Shown here one piece after another: positions 12,401 to 22,878 of a DNA stretch of 64,000 bases (within the stretch, counting starts at the first letter, position 1; each line of letters begins with the position of its first letter). The translations under genes were made by a program, and so were the position numbers. This DNA is from Asterias amurensis (Eukaryota; Echinodermata; Asteroidea; Forcipulatida; Asteriidae). Under the pieces are notes generated by a model. The model ran no database searches. It had not been told where the DNA came from and worked only from the letters and a program-made list of their open reading frames with translations. The stretch is taken from the NCBI RefSeq assembly GCF_032118995.1, contig NC_092648.1, positions 19,496,450 through 19,560,449 of the forward strand, read 5' to 3'.

Positions 12401-15400
12401 TTAACACTTGAAATATTTCCAACCATAAAGTAGGTTCTGATGTAAGCTGCCTTCTTCACCCCTTTCGAAGTATCACAAGCGTCTCTGTTTAAGATTTTTA
12501 CTTTTGAAATGACTATGTGATGACCTGGTGATTCTATATGGATGTGTTGAGAAACCTTGGAAGAGGACTGGGGCATGGTTCTCCAATAACCTAGTCTTGT
12601 GGGACCATTTCTATCTCTCCAATGTAGGATTCAGTACACTGTTTTCTAATCAATCCTGGACAAGGTATTTGGTAGACTCTTTCAGTGTGGTGCTTCCATG
12701 CTGTATTTAAAAAAACACTATCAAGGTTTGGTTTTTCCTGCAGGCCCAACGTAACCTTTGACCTTGGAAAGCTGAGCAAACTGTCCCAATTGCGAGTGTT
12801 GAAGATTCGCTCCATCAACAGCTTGGCACTGCCTCATATGTCATTTTCTGATGGGCTTGCAAGCCTGGGAAAGCTGCAACACTTGCAGAAGCTGGTAAGA
12901 GATCTCACAGATAATTGCCATGTGCTACCAGTACCAACCAGGCTATGGTGGCATTTTCAATTTTATGTTCACGACAAGTTTCTGTTATCAATAAACTATT
13001 TATGTTCATTATATTTTAAATGGGCCTTGCTTGAACAACTTTTATAACATTTAAAGATTCCTTTGATGTATAAGAAGTTTTTCCTGGAAAAAAAGATATT
13101 TTGTTTGGACTGTAACCGGTTGATATCTCATCCATGTTTTTTTTTAAAGTTCAAAATCTTTTCAAACAATTTTTTTTTTTGCAGTCACTGACGAGTCTTG
13201 ATGAGAATCGCATTTGCCCGCTGGACTACGAGTTCTTGACCAGACTTCCTGAACTGAGGGAACTGGAACTGGGCGACTGTGGGAACTGGAGGACTGAGGT
13301 TGTATGAATATAGAAAGTAGAAAAATGGGCATTATGTTTGTGCAAAAGTTTGAGCAGGATAACTGATCTTCAAACTGATATTCAAATTTTGCGAATATGA
13401 TATATAGTTCTTGAGATATGAACTTTTGAAATTTTGAACTTCCTGTTTCAACCGGAAGTAAAAGTCACATGAGGTCACGTTGTGCACGACTTTTGTAGCT
13501 AATTACAAGACCTTTTATATGCACCAAATATCTTGTGTGTGGCATTTGTAGTTCTCAAGATATGAACTCTCCAATTTTTAGCGTTTTTTTGAACGTAATG
13601 ACGTCATCAATGACGTCATCATTCCAAAAATGTTGCTGTTTCGTCTACTCATTAAGATCAATATATATGGTAAGTTTCAGGTTCATACAAGCTTTAGTTT
13701 TTGCGAAAATCGCGCGAGAACGTTCGAGGAGAAGAACACGCAGAAAAAAAAACAAAAAAAAAAACAGAACAATAACAATAGTTGTTCGGCTTGTGGCCGA
13801 ACACCTAAAAAGACAATAATGCCCTCACTTTAATTACAATAAAGAACTATCAGAAGCTCTCAGTTGACACAATTTGTTTACATGATGTATGTCTTTTGCC
13901 ATCTTGCAGGTGTATAAGATCTTGGGTAAGCTGACCAGACTGCGCAGTCTAAGACTAGAGAACGGAGGCTGCTGGTGTAAGGGCGATTCATTGGCTAATG
14001 GACTATATATCTGTACATGTAATATCTCAGAGACTCTGAGCAAGCTGAAAGAGTGAGTAGTGCCAGTTTTTACAATAACCGTATCAATGCGCTTTACACT
14101 AGTGCTTGGGCCAGAGTTGGCTCAATACATTCCTTGTATCTCTCTCAACTTCGTGGGGAGTATACAACCCTGAGCTGCCGTGGTGTTCCAAAGACTTTTT
14201 CATACACAATATCAACTTCTACTGTCACAGGTGCCGAGCTATACCCCTGGGGAAAAGAAATAATTATAGTAGATCAAGCATCTTGCTCAAGGATTCCACA
14301 CCCCGGTAGCCACTAGAATTCAATGCTCTAAACCACTTCGACCATAACACCCTAGATTATTTCTATTTGTTCTTATGTTCCATTAGGTTGGAGAAGTTGG
14401 AGTTGATTATGTATAGAATGCCAAGCGATATCAACCCTGCCCTGACGAGTCTGCTCAAACTGTCCTCTTTGACATTTTGGCCCACGGCCAGCTTGCGAGG
14501 TTACACTCAAGGACCGTGTCCAACAGTATGTAGTGCTGGGGTGAGTGCAAACTTTTTATTTCTTTGGGGGCATGGTTGGCTTGTGCGTAAAGCGCTTGCT
14601 TCTCACCAAGGTGAGACTGGTTCGATACCCGGCCAGGACTGTGAGTGGAGTTGTTGTTGGTTCTCTGCTGTGCCTGAGGGTTTTCCCAACCATCCGTTTT
14701 TCCTCCCTCAGGAAAAATCAAACACTTTCGATCTCTGGCTGTGCTTTGTGGTCATAATGGGTTGGTGTGGCTGGCTGCCAAAGGAGCCCTTGCATGCCTG
14801 CTTCTTAAACACATTGTAGCTGCGTTTTCACAATTCAGCTCTTAGCTGCGAGTAATGATGAATAACCCCCCCAAATTATAATTATTTCCCCCTCCGTGGT
14901 GGTCCGGTTTATACGTTTGGGTTGGTGTAGCGCGTAGTGGTTCCTTCCATGCCCTTCAAACTCTAGGACTCTGGTTCGAATCCTGCTTGGGGCACTGCTT
15001 GTATTTTGTTTTCAGTCCCAAGATGATTGCTAGTTTTTTTTCCTGGAACAGTTCTCTGGGGTTTTCTTCCTTGTGGAGAGAAGGCAATTCTCTCCATTGA
15101 GTTCTTGGCTAGTGTCTAAGTTGGCCTTTGTGAGAATCCATGTCTTCACAACCAGCATTATTAAGTCAACATAAGTCTGTCTGTAGTGTTTGTTCCCGTA
15201 GATCATTTGATTTGCAAATGTTCAATGTATTTTATTAATATTTGCAGGCGACTGAAATAAAATGAAATGAAAATAAAATGTTTTTTTTCTCTCCAAAACA
15301 GCTGATTCAAACAAACTCTGAAAAGTGCCGAACTCTTGCAAACCTCCACAGTCTCCGTACTCTGATTTGGGGGGTGCCCATCATCACGTATAACGTACCT

Positions 15401-15640
15401 GAGAAGTTCTACCCTTACAACGTCACCACGGAAAAGGCAGTCAAAAGCGATAAAGTCAAGGCGCTGACGGAGATGCTTGGGAAGCAGTTTCCGAACACTG
15501 CAGTGAACGTTTTAATCGTACCGGTGGTGATCGTCAAGGATAGACAGTGCTTTTGCAGTGGCTCGTTCGACTCGTCGAGCTCATCGGAAAGCTGGACGGA
15601 GAGTGACAGCTCGGAGAGTGACTACGAGTGGGAGTGGTGA
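9432..15640 (+). CDS. F-box and leucine-rich-repeat protein, ten coding exons
   Basis: F-box proteins are substrate receptors of SCF (SKP1-CUL1-F-box) ubiquitin ligases. Exons: 9,432-9,556; 10,070-10,163; 10,469-10,660; 11,339-11,425; 11,846-12,045; 12,744-12,894; 13,185-13,298; 13,910-14,052; 14,387-14,525; 15,302-15,640. They total 1,584 nt (527 aa plus stop) with consistent phases. A Lys-rich linker (about residues 55-73) precedes the F-box (about 97-145: ALPQYCLLRIFNYLS ... VCRMWNQLS). Leucine-rich segments follow (LRVLKIRS, LRELELGD, LRSLRLEN, LEKLELIM, LRTLIWGV), which would form the substrate-binding surface. The last ~26 residues are an acidic Ser/Glu/Asp tail ending DYEWEW. The start is the first in-frame ATG of exon 1. 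The exon 7 donor (GAG|GTTGTA) is weak. An FBXL-type name is reasonable, but I cannot assign an orthologue. Confidence 0.87.
10310..10335. repeat. Poly-T / poly-G junction tract
   Basis: A run of T passes directly into a run of at least 12 G in F-box intron 2. Similar T-to-G junctions occur at 50,168-50,194 and 55,407-55,428. The G runs could in principle form quadruplex structures. Confidence 0.75.
10735..11245 (+). repeat. Degenerate GACT-rich minisatellite in F-box intron 3
   Basis: About 500 bp are built from variants of GAGACTGAGGGTTCAGACT and GGACTCAGACTCAAAGTC. There is a short 6-7 bp sub-period (GACTCA/GACTGA) and a longer irregular one. The strand bias is strong: the plus strand is almost free of C outside GACTC and CAGACT. 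Confidence 0.8.
12062..12300 (+). repeat. Two-copy degenerate tandem duplication
   Basis: A block containing GTTTGGTAACCC, GGAAACTAGG and CAACATCATGAGCATCT near 12,093-12,173 recurs with changes near 12,213-12,293. The period is about 120 bp, inside F-box intron 5. Confidence 0.65.
13320..13830 (+). mobile_element. Unclassified interspersed-repeat-like block
   Basis: Intron 7 carries text of the kind found dispersed in marine invertebrate genomes: repeated 'TCTCAAGATATGAACT', two adjacent TGACGTCAT palindromes (about 13,598-13,618), an A-rich run, then the inverted pair TGTTCGGC/GCCGAACA (about 13,783-13,803). It has no coding capacity. Classification (SINE, MITE or LINE tail) is unresolved. 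Confidence 0.4.
14066..14352 (-). mobile_element. SINE, copy 1 of a family shared with 31,104-31,428
   Basis: On the minus strand, a degraded tRNA-like head near 14,290-14,350 is followed by CCTTGAGCAAGATGCTTG. A body follows that closely parallels the copy at 31 kb: GTTGATATTGTGTATGAAAA, CATGGCAGCTCA-like and GTATACTCCC blocks in the same order. It sits in F-box intron 8, antisense to the gene. Confidence 0.65.
14560..14865 (+). mobile_element. tRNA-derived SINE
   Basis: It has an A-box-like TGGCTTGTGCG and a good B box, GGTTCGATACC, at 14,619-14,629, with correct spacing and a non-tRNA body downstream. It lies in F-box intron 9, immediately before a second SINE. Confidence 0.7.
14895..15275 (+). 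mobile_element. tRNA-derived SINE
   Basis: Pol III promoter boxes TAGCGCGTAGTGG (about 14,928) and GGTTCGAATCC (14,973-14,983) head a body that ends in an AATGAAAT-rich tail near 15,252-15,275. The body after the B box (GGGGCACTGCTTG, TTTCCTGG) resembles the antisense copy near 26,880-27,060. It is in tandem with the preceding SINE in F-box intron 9. Confidence 0.7.
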
Positions 15641-16431
15641 AATGATGATAACTCATAAACACTGCACGTCCATCATGGTCAAGTTCACCCAAGGATCAAT
15701 GATTGATTGTTTAGTGACGTACGAAGGGGCATGCGCACAGAAGTTGTAGTGTGAACGACCGTAGTCATGTCATCAGCACGACTTTTGACTTGTTATAACT
15801 GGTCCACTCTGGTGCTGTGCTAAGAAAAAGGGTGTTGGTAACCAGTGATGCGACCATGCCTGGTAGGTTGGTTGCAAATAGTTGACTAGCATAGTCAAAC
15901 TACACAGAGTTTGGGCAATGCTAGTCAAACTATGGTTAATGACAGTCCTTGGGCAAATTTGGCCATTGCTGATGCCTTTACTGCCTTGTTCCTTGTATAT
16001 AAAATCACAAATGAAGGCTGACGTCATTATACAGAGAAAAGGGACCTGACTATTTTTTTTACTTCAGTCTCATTTGTTTGTTTGATAACAATGATTTGAA
16101 TGATTTGAATGGGTGGACTGTTTGATTCAATCAAGTTGACATTGTACACATCTATAACGGTGCTCCATCTCTAAAAGAATGCCGCCATTAGTGAGGTCAA
16201 ACGATGGAAACATGCTCGCTTGTTTGCACCTACCCACATCTCTAAATAAGCAAATAAAAGGTCTATATTTAGATCAATGAGGGCGCTGTTTTAGCTTGTG
16301 ACATCATAGGCTAGGGGTAAAAAGCAAACAAAGATACTGAGTTTTAGGAGAAAAAAATGGCCTGACAATAATTGTTGTGATCCAAATTTACAGAAACCCA
16401 AATTATTCACTATCACTTTATCTTATAGGCA
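15641..16431 (+). other. Probable 3' UTR of the F-box gene and short spacer
   Basis: There is no coding signal after the stop at 15,640. A canonical AATAAA lies at 16,253-16,258 and is the best candidate polyadenylation signal. The end of the transcript is inferred. Confidence 0.5.
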
Positions 16432-16830
16432 GGGTATACTTTTGGTAATTGTCAAAGACCAGTATCCATTTAGACATGAGACCTAAGAAACTTTATTACT
16501 TTCGAAAAAGAAGGAATTATTGTCCCTATGCTTTGTGTATCCCAACAAACCAGTGAAAACTTTGACTCCTGGAGTGAGTCAGTAGTAACCAAAGTTGCAC
16601 GAAAGTAGTGACAAAAACCCCACCTTGTTGCATAAAGTGGTCTGTTTTAAGATGCATGATAAAGGCTTTATGCCTAAAGCCTTTCTCAGATTCAAATTTT
16701 TTGGCTGAAAAATAACCTCTTTCTCTAAAACTACATTAATTATAACACTCACAGCTCTCTCATCAAGTACCCTTTACCAAGTATATTCTTATGGTCATTA
16801 GTTGTTATAGTAATTACCAAACGTATACCC
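16432..16830. mobile_element. MITE (family D)
   Basis: Terminal inverted repeats GGGTATACTTTTGGTAATT and AATTACCAAACGTATACCC bound about 400 bp with no coding capacity. The inner part of the left end (GGTAATTGTCAAAGACCAG) also occurs at the end of family A, so the two families are probably related. Confidence 0.8.
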
Positions 16831-17282
16831 TCCCTTTCACATGTTGGACAATTATTTGATTATGTTTTGATGTTGTTAAAATGAATAGTAGTTTTACAAG
16901 AAAAACTCTTTCCCAACTGACCAGCATGAGATGAGGATGTTAAGGTCTTACAGCTAAGGTTCAAAACAAGAGCAACTAAAAAGGCCAGACAGGAAAACAA
17001 TCTAGGAACATACAATAAGTAACTTTGAAATCTCATTCATTAGTTTTAAATTATCATATGCCAATGAAGGATTGTTCTATCAATTGTTTCATTTGAGAAA
17101 GGGAAAGAGATTCTTTCGAAACTTTACCACTTTTGTTCTGCTAAGCAAAAATAAAAAAGGGAACCAGTTACAAACAAGATACATTGCATGAGTGACATTT
17201 TAGCCGGTATCCTGTATCTGCTTATACAAATTTATCTGTGCTTAGCAAATTTATCTGCCTAACTACTCGGAAATCAACCACA
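16831..17282. other. Intergenic, no gene seen
   Basis: AT-rich sequence without a credible frame. Scattered GCTAAGCAAAA-like words near 17,140-17,250 suggest a badly degraded copy of the family F element next to it. Confidence 0.35.
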
Positions 17283-17283
17283 C

Positions 17284-17470
17284 TGGACCTAATTTTCATA
17301 AAGCTGTGAAGCAAAAAATAGCGCTTAGCAGTTTTTATTACTGTTTTCTGCCAAGCAAAACTTAGCAGGGAATCAGTCACAAACAATGTACATACAGGAG
17401 TAATTTGCCTGGTAATCTGTTTCTACTAAGCAAAATTTGTTCTGCTTAGCAGCTCTATGAAATTGGGTCA
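17284..17470. mobile_element. Foldback MITE (family F), copy 1
   Basis: The ends TAATTTTCATAAAGCTG and CAGCTCTATGAAATTGGGT are imperfect inverted repeats. They match the ends of the clearer copy at 18,361-18,606. There is no coding capacity. Confidence 0.65.
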
Positions 17471-17799
17471 TGGTCTGAATGAGTAACATGTTTTATCTTA
17501 GCCAGATTTCTAAGATAATCACAAACATTTCCCAGTCGATGTTCATCCATTTTGTTGAACTTGATCAAACCCATGCTTGTTACACCTTGAAGACTCGATC
17601 ATTTCAGTCCATTCAAAGGCACTGTGCACGTTTATCTTTGCATGAAAACACATAAATGAAACAAAATAAAAGCAAGATTTTTTGTTCTGACAGAGATTCA
17701 ATGATTTATGTGTCTTTTATTTTAACAAAGTCTTTGGAATTACATGCATATATTTATTCTTTCTTCAGAGAAAAAATTCCAACTTGCGGTATAAGTCAT

Positions 17800-18170
17800 T
17801 AAAGATGCTAATGTCAGATTTTTGGTCCCGAACATTAAAAAATATATTTTTTTGAGTGAATGGTATTTTAAAGAGTATCACCAGCTCTAACGAAAAAAGT
17901 TTAACTTTTACTTTTAATGGTCAGGAACCATGACAAAAATTTTAAACGGTTCTTATAAATATAAAACACATAATAATTGTTCACGTGATAGATCCCGACA
18001 AAAACTAATTTTGAGCACTTTATTTCACTGCTACTAATAATTGGCGGACTTTTTTAGAGCAATGGCTCAAATGAAAGTTTGTAACTTTCTCGACCCCATC
18101 AAAATACCTAGTGAATTTTGAAAAAAAATGTTTTGGTCAAATCGGCCAAAAATCTGACATAGCATCTTTA
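17800..18170. mobile_element. MITE (family E) with long inverted repeats
   Basis: The left end TAAAGATGCTAATGTCAG and the right end CTGACATAGCATCTTTA, each extended inward by ATTTTTGG/CCAAAAAT, form inverted repeats of about 25 bp with one or two mismatches. The interior is AT-rich and non-coding. A TA-type target duplication is plausible. Confidence 0.8.
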
Positions 18171-18360
18171 ATATTAACGATGTGATAGCAAAACTGCCTT
18201 TGAAGAATTTTAGGCCAATCCCTGGTCTTGGTCTTGCCATACCTACTTTCATCTCCTTAGTCTCAAGCCATTTGGCTTAGACAAGTTGGTGTCTAAATAC
18301 AAACAAACCATGGTTATGTTTATAAATTCAATTGGAGGTCTAAGTAGGACAAACCTGCCA

Positions 18361-18606
18361 GGGCCAAATTTCATAGAGCTGCTAAGCACACAAATTTGCT
18401 TAGCCAGAAATTTCTTCCTTAATTAAAACAGGATTACCAACCAAATTTCCACGTGATTTTCAGGAAAAGCAAACAACATATATGATGACAGTATTAACAA
18501 GCAAAATGCAACAAGTGGAAATTTGATTGGTGATCCTGTTTTAATTAAGGAAGAAATTTCATGCTAAGCAAGTTGTTGTGCTTTGCAGCTCTATGAAATT
18601 CGGCCC
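18361..18606. mobile_element. Foldback MITE (family F), copy 2
   Basis: Near-palindromic over its whole length. The ends are GGGCCAAATTTCATAGAGCT and AGCTCTATGAAATTCGGCCC, and the inner arms AATTTCTTCCTTAATTAAAA and TTTTAATTAAGGAAGAAATT are exact complements. It is a DNA-level hairpin element with no frame. Confidence 0.85.
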
Positions 18607-18697
18607 AGATCAGTGACCAAACTATGCATCCACAGGTATGTTTACGCTGGTCCAATATTGGTCCAACTCGTCATGCTAACTACTGATGAATGTAGGC

Positions 18698-19964
18698 CTA
18701 AGAGTCCGACCCAGTGGAGCTTACGGGAGAGTCGCCGTTACAAACCCGATAAGGTTCTACTTCATCAAAATCAATGTTCGTTTCCAATGTGTTCCTTCGC
18801 TGACTGGCATCTTGTTGCTTCCTTCTCCTCTTTGATTTGAGTTCTTTAAGCACTCTGGCTATACATGCAAACGTGATTGACATGACGCTCAGACAGAGCA
18901 GGATATAAAATATGAAGATCAGTTTCATGGTGTTAGAAAAAGCAGAATACGGGTTCGGTCTTCGCGGCATCACATCTCCGAAGCCGATGGTACTGAGCGA
19001 CATGACACTGAAATACAGTGCCGTCAAAAGAGGCCATCCCTCCGTCTGTATCAGCACCAGGCTGGGAAAGACGACTAAGACGATCCACAGTGCTATGACG
19101 GGAACGAGGAAGTATGAAATTCGCCGTGGGATTTTGAATCGCCGGCAAGAAGTGCTCAACATTGCAAACCACAAATCTCGAAAAGTCTTGCCTACGGTCA
19201 ATATCATGTAGTAACATAACGGGATACCAACAGCCGCGTAGAGAATACAAATGAGTTGTCCTGTCTTTGTAATGGGTACCAATTCGCCGTAGCCTACAGA
19301 GAAATGAGAAGGGTGGACAGACTAGAAAACCATAGTTTGCATCTAATTAGAAAGCATAATTCATTGTTTAATATGGCAAAGCAATTCACATACAACGAAA
19401 GATGGGACATGGCTATTGAATTACCGTTTATTTGTTTGCTCTCAAATTCGATGTTTCAGTGTGCCAACGCATGAAAGAAAGGAGTCTCTGTTAGTCCATG
19501 TATGGTACGGCAAAAAAAAGCGGTATAAAAGCTCTATTATGTATGGAAAATTGTACCCAAAGCCATCACTTAGAACCATTGGCTACAACACACTGGTTAG
19601 CACTAAAATGGATATACCCACCACAAGTAGTAAGTATCGACAGCGCGAAACCCATCGAGTCAGCGATGTTCCACACCGGTTCTATACCCTTCGTAGTATC
19701 AGTGTCTGTACGGAATACTCTCCGGAGTTTCCAAGCTATCTCAGCCTGTTCCATGAGCCCTCGGAGGCTCTCCGTCGTGGCGTTACATTCCCGGTTCTCT
19801 TCGCTGAAGTTTTGCAGTGCGCGGTAAAGTTCCCGCCGAGAGAGTTTGGTCTCGGCATCGTCTGCTTCCCGCTCGATGGCCATGAAGGAAAGCGCGCCAA
19901 GTGCGAGGTAGATCCAGAACACGAGGCATACGAGTATCGTGCGGTACCTCCTTCGTATCCCCAT
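18698..19964 (-). CDS. Two-pore-domain potassium channel, array member 1
   Basis: K2P channels dimerise in the plasma membrane and carry background K+ leak current. Coding exons 19,964-19,622 and 19,293-18,698 total 939 nt (312 aa plus stop); the intron is 328 bp, GT-AG. Order: short basic N-terminus (MGIRRRYR), M1, extracellular cap with a Cys (ECNAT, also an N-glycosylation sequon), P1, M2, M3, P2 (STIGFGD, about residues 215-221), M4, basic then acidic tail. The P1 filter reads TTCGYG (112-117), with Cys where Ile or Val is usual. The intron splits the first filter Gly codon after its first base, as in the other three members. It lies about 2.9 kb from member 2 on the same strand. The subfamily (TALK/TREK/TWIK-like) is not decidable by eye. 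Confidence 0.94.
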
Positions 19965-21364
19965 TGTGGTTTTTTTATAGTAATGTTTGATACTAGTGCA
20001 GTGTTTGGTTTAAGTGTTTTACAGAAATGTACACAAGCCCATAGTTTTAGTGTTGTAGTATTGTGTCCACCATGATATCACAAACTTGCCTATAATTGTG
20101 TAGTGGTCACTCTCCAGAGCTACTGCACAAACAAGTCCCTGGTGACAATTAACATGCTGAAAGTTGAAATGCTAATTTGAGACAGCTCACGTAAAACACG
20201 ATAACCATAAGATGTACACAGTCAGACATCTGCTGGTGGTATCGTGGCTCAGGCAGATTGTTCTCTTTATTTAAACACATAGAACTGGTAACTAACTTTA
20301 ATGACCGTTATTGACACGATCTGGTAACATATTAGTTCCTGTTGTTTTACGTGTGACCTCGATTTACCATCTGCTCCCATGGTGCTGGTATAAGCCCTGT
20401 TGATAGAGTGTGGTTGAAGCTCACAGAATATGCAAATGATGCAAGAGGAATGTGTATGTTTAACTAATATCATTACTGGAAGCCCATGTTAGTCAGAGAG
20501 GGTTTAGTATTATTTTGCTGTGGCAATATTATGTGTAGAACAAAAATGGAACAGTGGAAAGGCGTATATATACACTCGCAGCACACAGGGTGTGGGTCAA
20601 TGAGCAAGGCACTCTCTTGACCTCTAGCCAATAGGGTGCCCAAATAAATTGACGTCATGTCCGTGGTGCCATTAATCTCCATTTCGAATAAGGTCAAAGC
20701 ATAAGATACATTTCGGTCAGTCGGTCAATGGTTTGTTCTTGCGAATGCTAAGTAAACGTTGACGTCACACTGCTCTATCGTCAAAGCAGATACGCATCGA
20801 CGAAGATAAAAAGCGTCCTCAACGACTAAATTGTTTTTTTTTTTATAGCACCCCACCTCCTACATCTAGTTCATTTGTTTTTCATGATCATCCTTTCTGC
20901 AAATAATGTCATTCAAACTGAAGTGGTCGTTTTTGCCGCTATTTTTCGAAGCTTTAAAAAAAAGTGTTGGTCAGATGTTCGACATACATCAGCATTGGCA
21001 AACACTAACACCGTTCCAGAAAACTGCATTCAAATTCGTTTCTGGCTCGGGCCAAGTGCATCAACCTAATTAATAGTAGTGTGTAGTTTATTTTATGGAT
21101 TCGCATTTTCCTTTCAAACATAACCTAAAAGCAGCTTCCAATTTTAAATAGTGTTTTGTTGTCATTATCAACTTTCTGTGGTGAGTAAATTTGAGCATAA
21201 AGATGGTGTTACATGGTCACTTTAGAAGGGTAAAACATGTTGATAGAACTAACTCCAAACAAGTGTATAGAACAAAGAAAAAACAAAGAAAATCTCCTTT
21301 GCATAAAGTTACACTGTTAAACCAAGATATTTATTTACATTCCACTTTAACATTATACGTCCCC
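19965..21364. other. Upstream region of K2P member 1
   Basis: No second gene is apparent. Two perfect TGACGTCA (CRE/ATF-type) palindromes lie at 20,650-20,657 and 20,760-20,767, and an alternating TATATATA word lies near 20,566-20,573. All fall within about 0.8 kb upstream of the member 1 start codon. The promoter and any 5' UTR exon are not resolved. Confidence 0.4.
20650..20767. promoter_or_regulatory. Pair of CRE-type palindromes upstream of K2P member 1
   Basis: The 8-bp palindrome TGACGTCA occurs at 20,650-20,657 and again at 20,760-20,767. CREB/ATF proteins bind this word in animals. Placement upstream of a channel gene is suggestive only; the word also occurs inside repeats elsewhere in this window. 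Confidence 0.3.
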
Positions 21365-21365
21365 T

Positions 21366-21683
21366 TAAAGGCACTGGACACTATTATTGTCAAAGACCAG
21401 TCTTCTCACTTGGTGTATCTCAACATATGCATAAAAAGACAAACCTGTGAAAATTTGAGCTTGATTGGTCGTCGGAGTTGCGAGATAACTATGGAAGAAA
21501 AAAAAACACCCTTGTCACACGAAGTTGTGTGCTTTCAGATGCTTGATTTCGAGACCTCAAATTCTAAACTTGAGGTCTCGAAATCAAATTCGAGGAAAAT
21601 TACTTGTTTCTCGAAAACTACGTCATTTCAGAGGGGGCCGTTTCTCACAATGTTTGATAATAGTGTTCTATATGCATTATTTA
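21366..21683 (+). mobile_element. MITE family A, copy 1 (internally shortened near its right end)
   Basis: Begins TTAAAGGCACTGGACACTAT, carries the family's TCAAAGACCAGTCTTCTCAC block and the central hairpin GATTTCGAGACCTCA / TGAGGTCTCGAAATC. It then jumps from the CACAATGTTT block to a remnant AATAGTGTTCT end. A 169-codon open frame crosses it but is only repeat sequence. Confidence 0.85.
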
Positions 21684-21908
21684 AAGTGTATGTACAATAA
21701 AGCAAACTATTACGACTCGTGTTAATACGACATAGCCAATAAAAGGCAAAAGAACACTTGTTTTTTCTTCATAATAAGCATTGCATTTTAACTTTCTGTA
21801 CAAAAATCATATTACTTCGCTTGCCTCTACTTGACTTATGAGCATACTTACCAAAAGGTAAATCCATAGCTCTTGGAAATGTGCGCATGCTCCAAACGAT
21901 GTAACAAA

Positions 21909-22059
21909 GGGTGCGTTCGTTTAGCTTCCCTGGGTCGAACCCGATGTGTGGCGTTTTTTTCCCCAGGACGAACGTGGGTAATTATCTGCACACGTTCGTC
22001 CTGGAAAAAGAAAACTCCACACACCGGGGTCGACCCGGGGAAGCTAAACGAACGCACCC
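21909..22059. mobile_element. Near-perfect palindromic MITE
   Basis: About 151 bp. The outer arms GGGTGCGTTCGTTTAGCTTC and GAAGCTAAACGAACGCACCC are exact complements. A second inner pair, CCAGGACGAACGTG / CACGTTCGTCCTGG, closes on a short loop near 21,978-21,988. It has no coding capacity. The end sequence is of a type I associate with hAT-like MITEs, but the target duplication is not clear. Confidence 0.85.
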
Positions 22060-22878
22060 AATGGAAATTTGCCTGGTAGGTCTGCTGCCACCTTGCGTTT
22101 CAAAGTATCCCATTAGATTGTTGCGCATAAAAACATCAATGAAGGGATAACAATGCAAAGGTAAAAGCTCATGAACAACATTTGTAACTGTCAAAGACAA
22201 TTGTATCATGTGAAGAAAAGTTTATGCTCAATTTGTCATCCGAGTCACCAGAAAAATAATGGGAATAATCTTATAATGTTTTCAGTTCTCAACCCGTTGC
22301 TGAGTTTGGGTCTTATCTTATCTCGCCAAACCAAATCTAGTAGGAGGCTTTTGATCGCTTTGTGGCAGCAGGTTTACCAAGTTATTTTCCACCGTTATTT
22401 CGCTCCGAGCATGTATTCAGGCAAACAAATATCTAGGGAAGTTTGAACCAAGACTATCTTCTTCTCGTGTAATTGACATTTTCAATCTGAAAAGGGGTTT
22501 CAAGGTGTACTGTTTTTGTATGTAAACGCCTGATATTGTTGTTCTACTGTTGTTTGTACTGTTTATTTTATATTTTAATAAACATTTAAAAGCTGCTAAC
22601 TGAGGCTTAGATGTTGTATGCGTATGTCTCAGATTAAACTACGACTAGAAGTTAGGCATTATTTGGCCAGATTGCCAACTGTGTGACAAACGCAGTCACT
22701 GGTGATGTGGGCAGCTGTTTGGAGGGCTGCAGCTCCACTCTCACACAAGACCGACTTGCAATCAAACCCATCCGAAACATGATTGCGAGGAATCGACCAT
22801 GACCAGTTACGGCATCATCGGCACTAATCTGCTCTGGGCATGGATGACATCAGGGTGAGGCTTAGGATCTTGGTCAGT
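22060..22878. other. Intergenic spacer between K2P members 1 and 2
   Basis: No gene recognised. Several AATAAA-type words occur (for example near 22,577 on the plus strand), but no transcript can be tied to them. It includes the 3' side of K2P member 2. Confidence 0.3.

Noticed and set aside
9432-15640. Assignment of the F-box gene to FBXL12 or another named FBXL
   Set aside because: Only the F-box and generic leucine-rich pattern match; the acidic tail and N-terminal Lys-rich linker do not fit a specific orthologue that I know.
21191-21700. 169-codon plus-strand frame
   Set aside because: Its second half is family A MITE sequence that recurs elsewhere in the same frame; the first half matches nothing.
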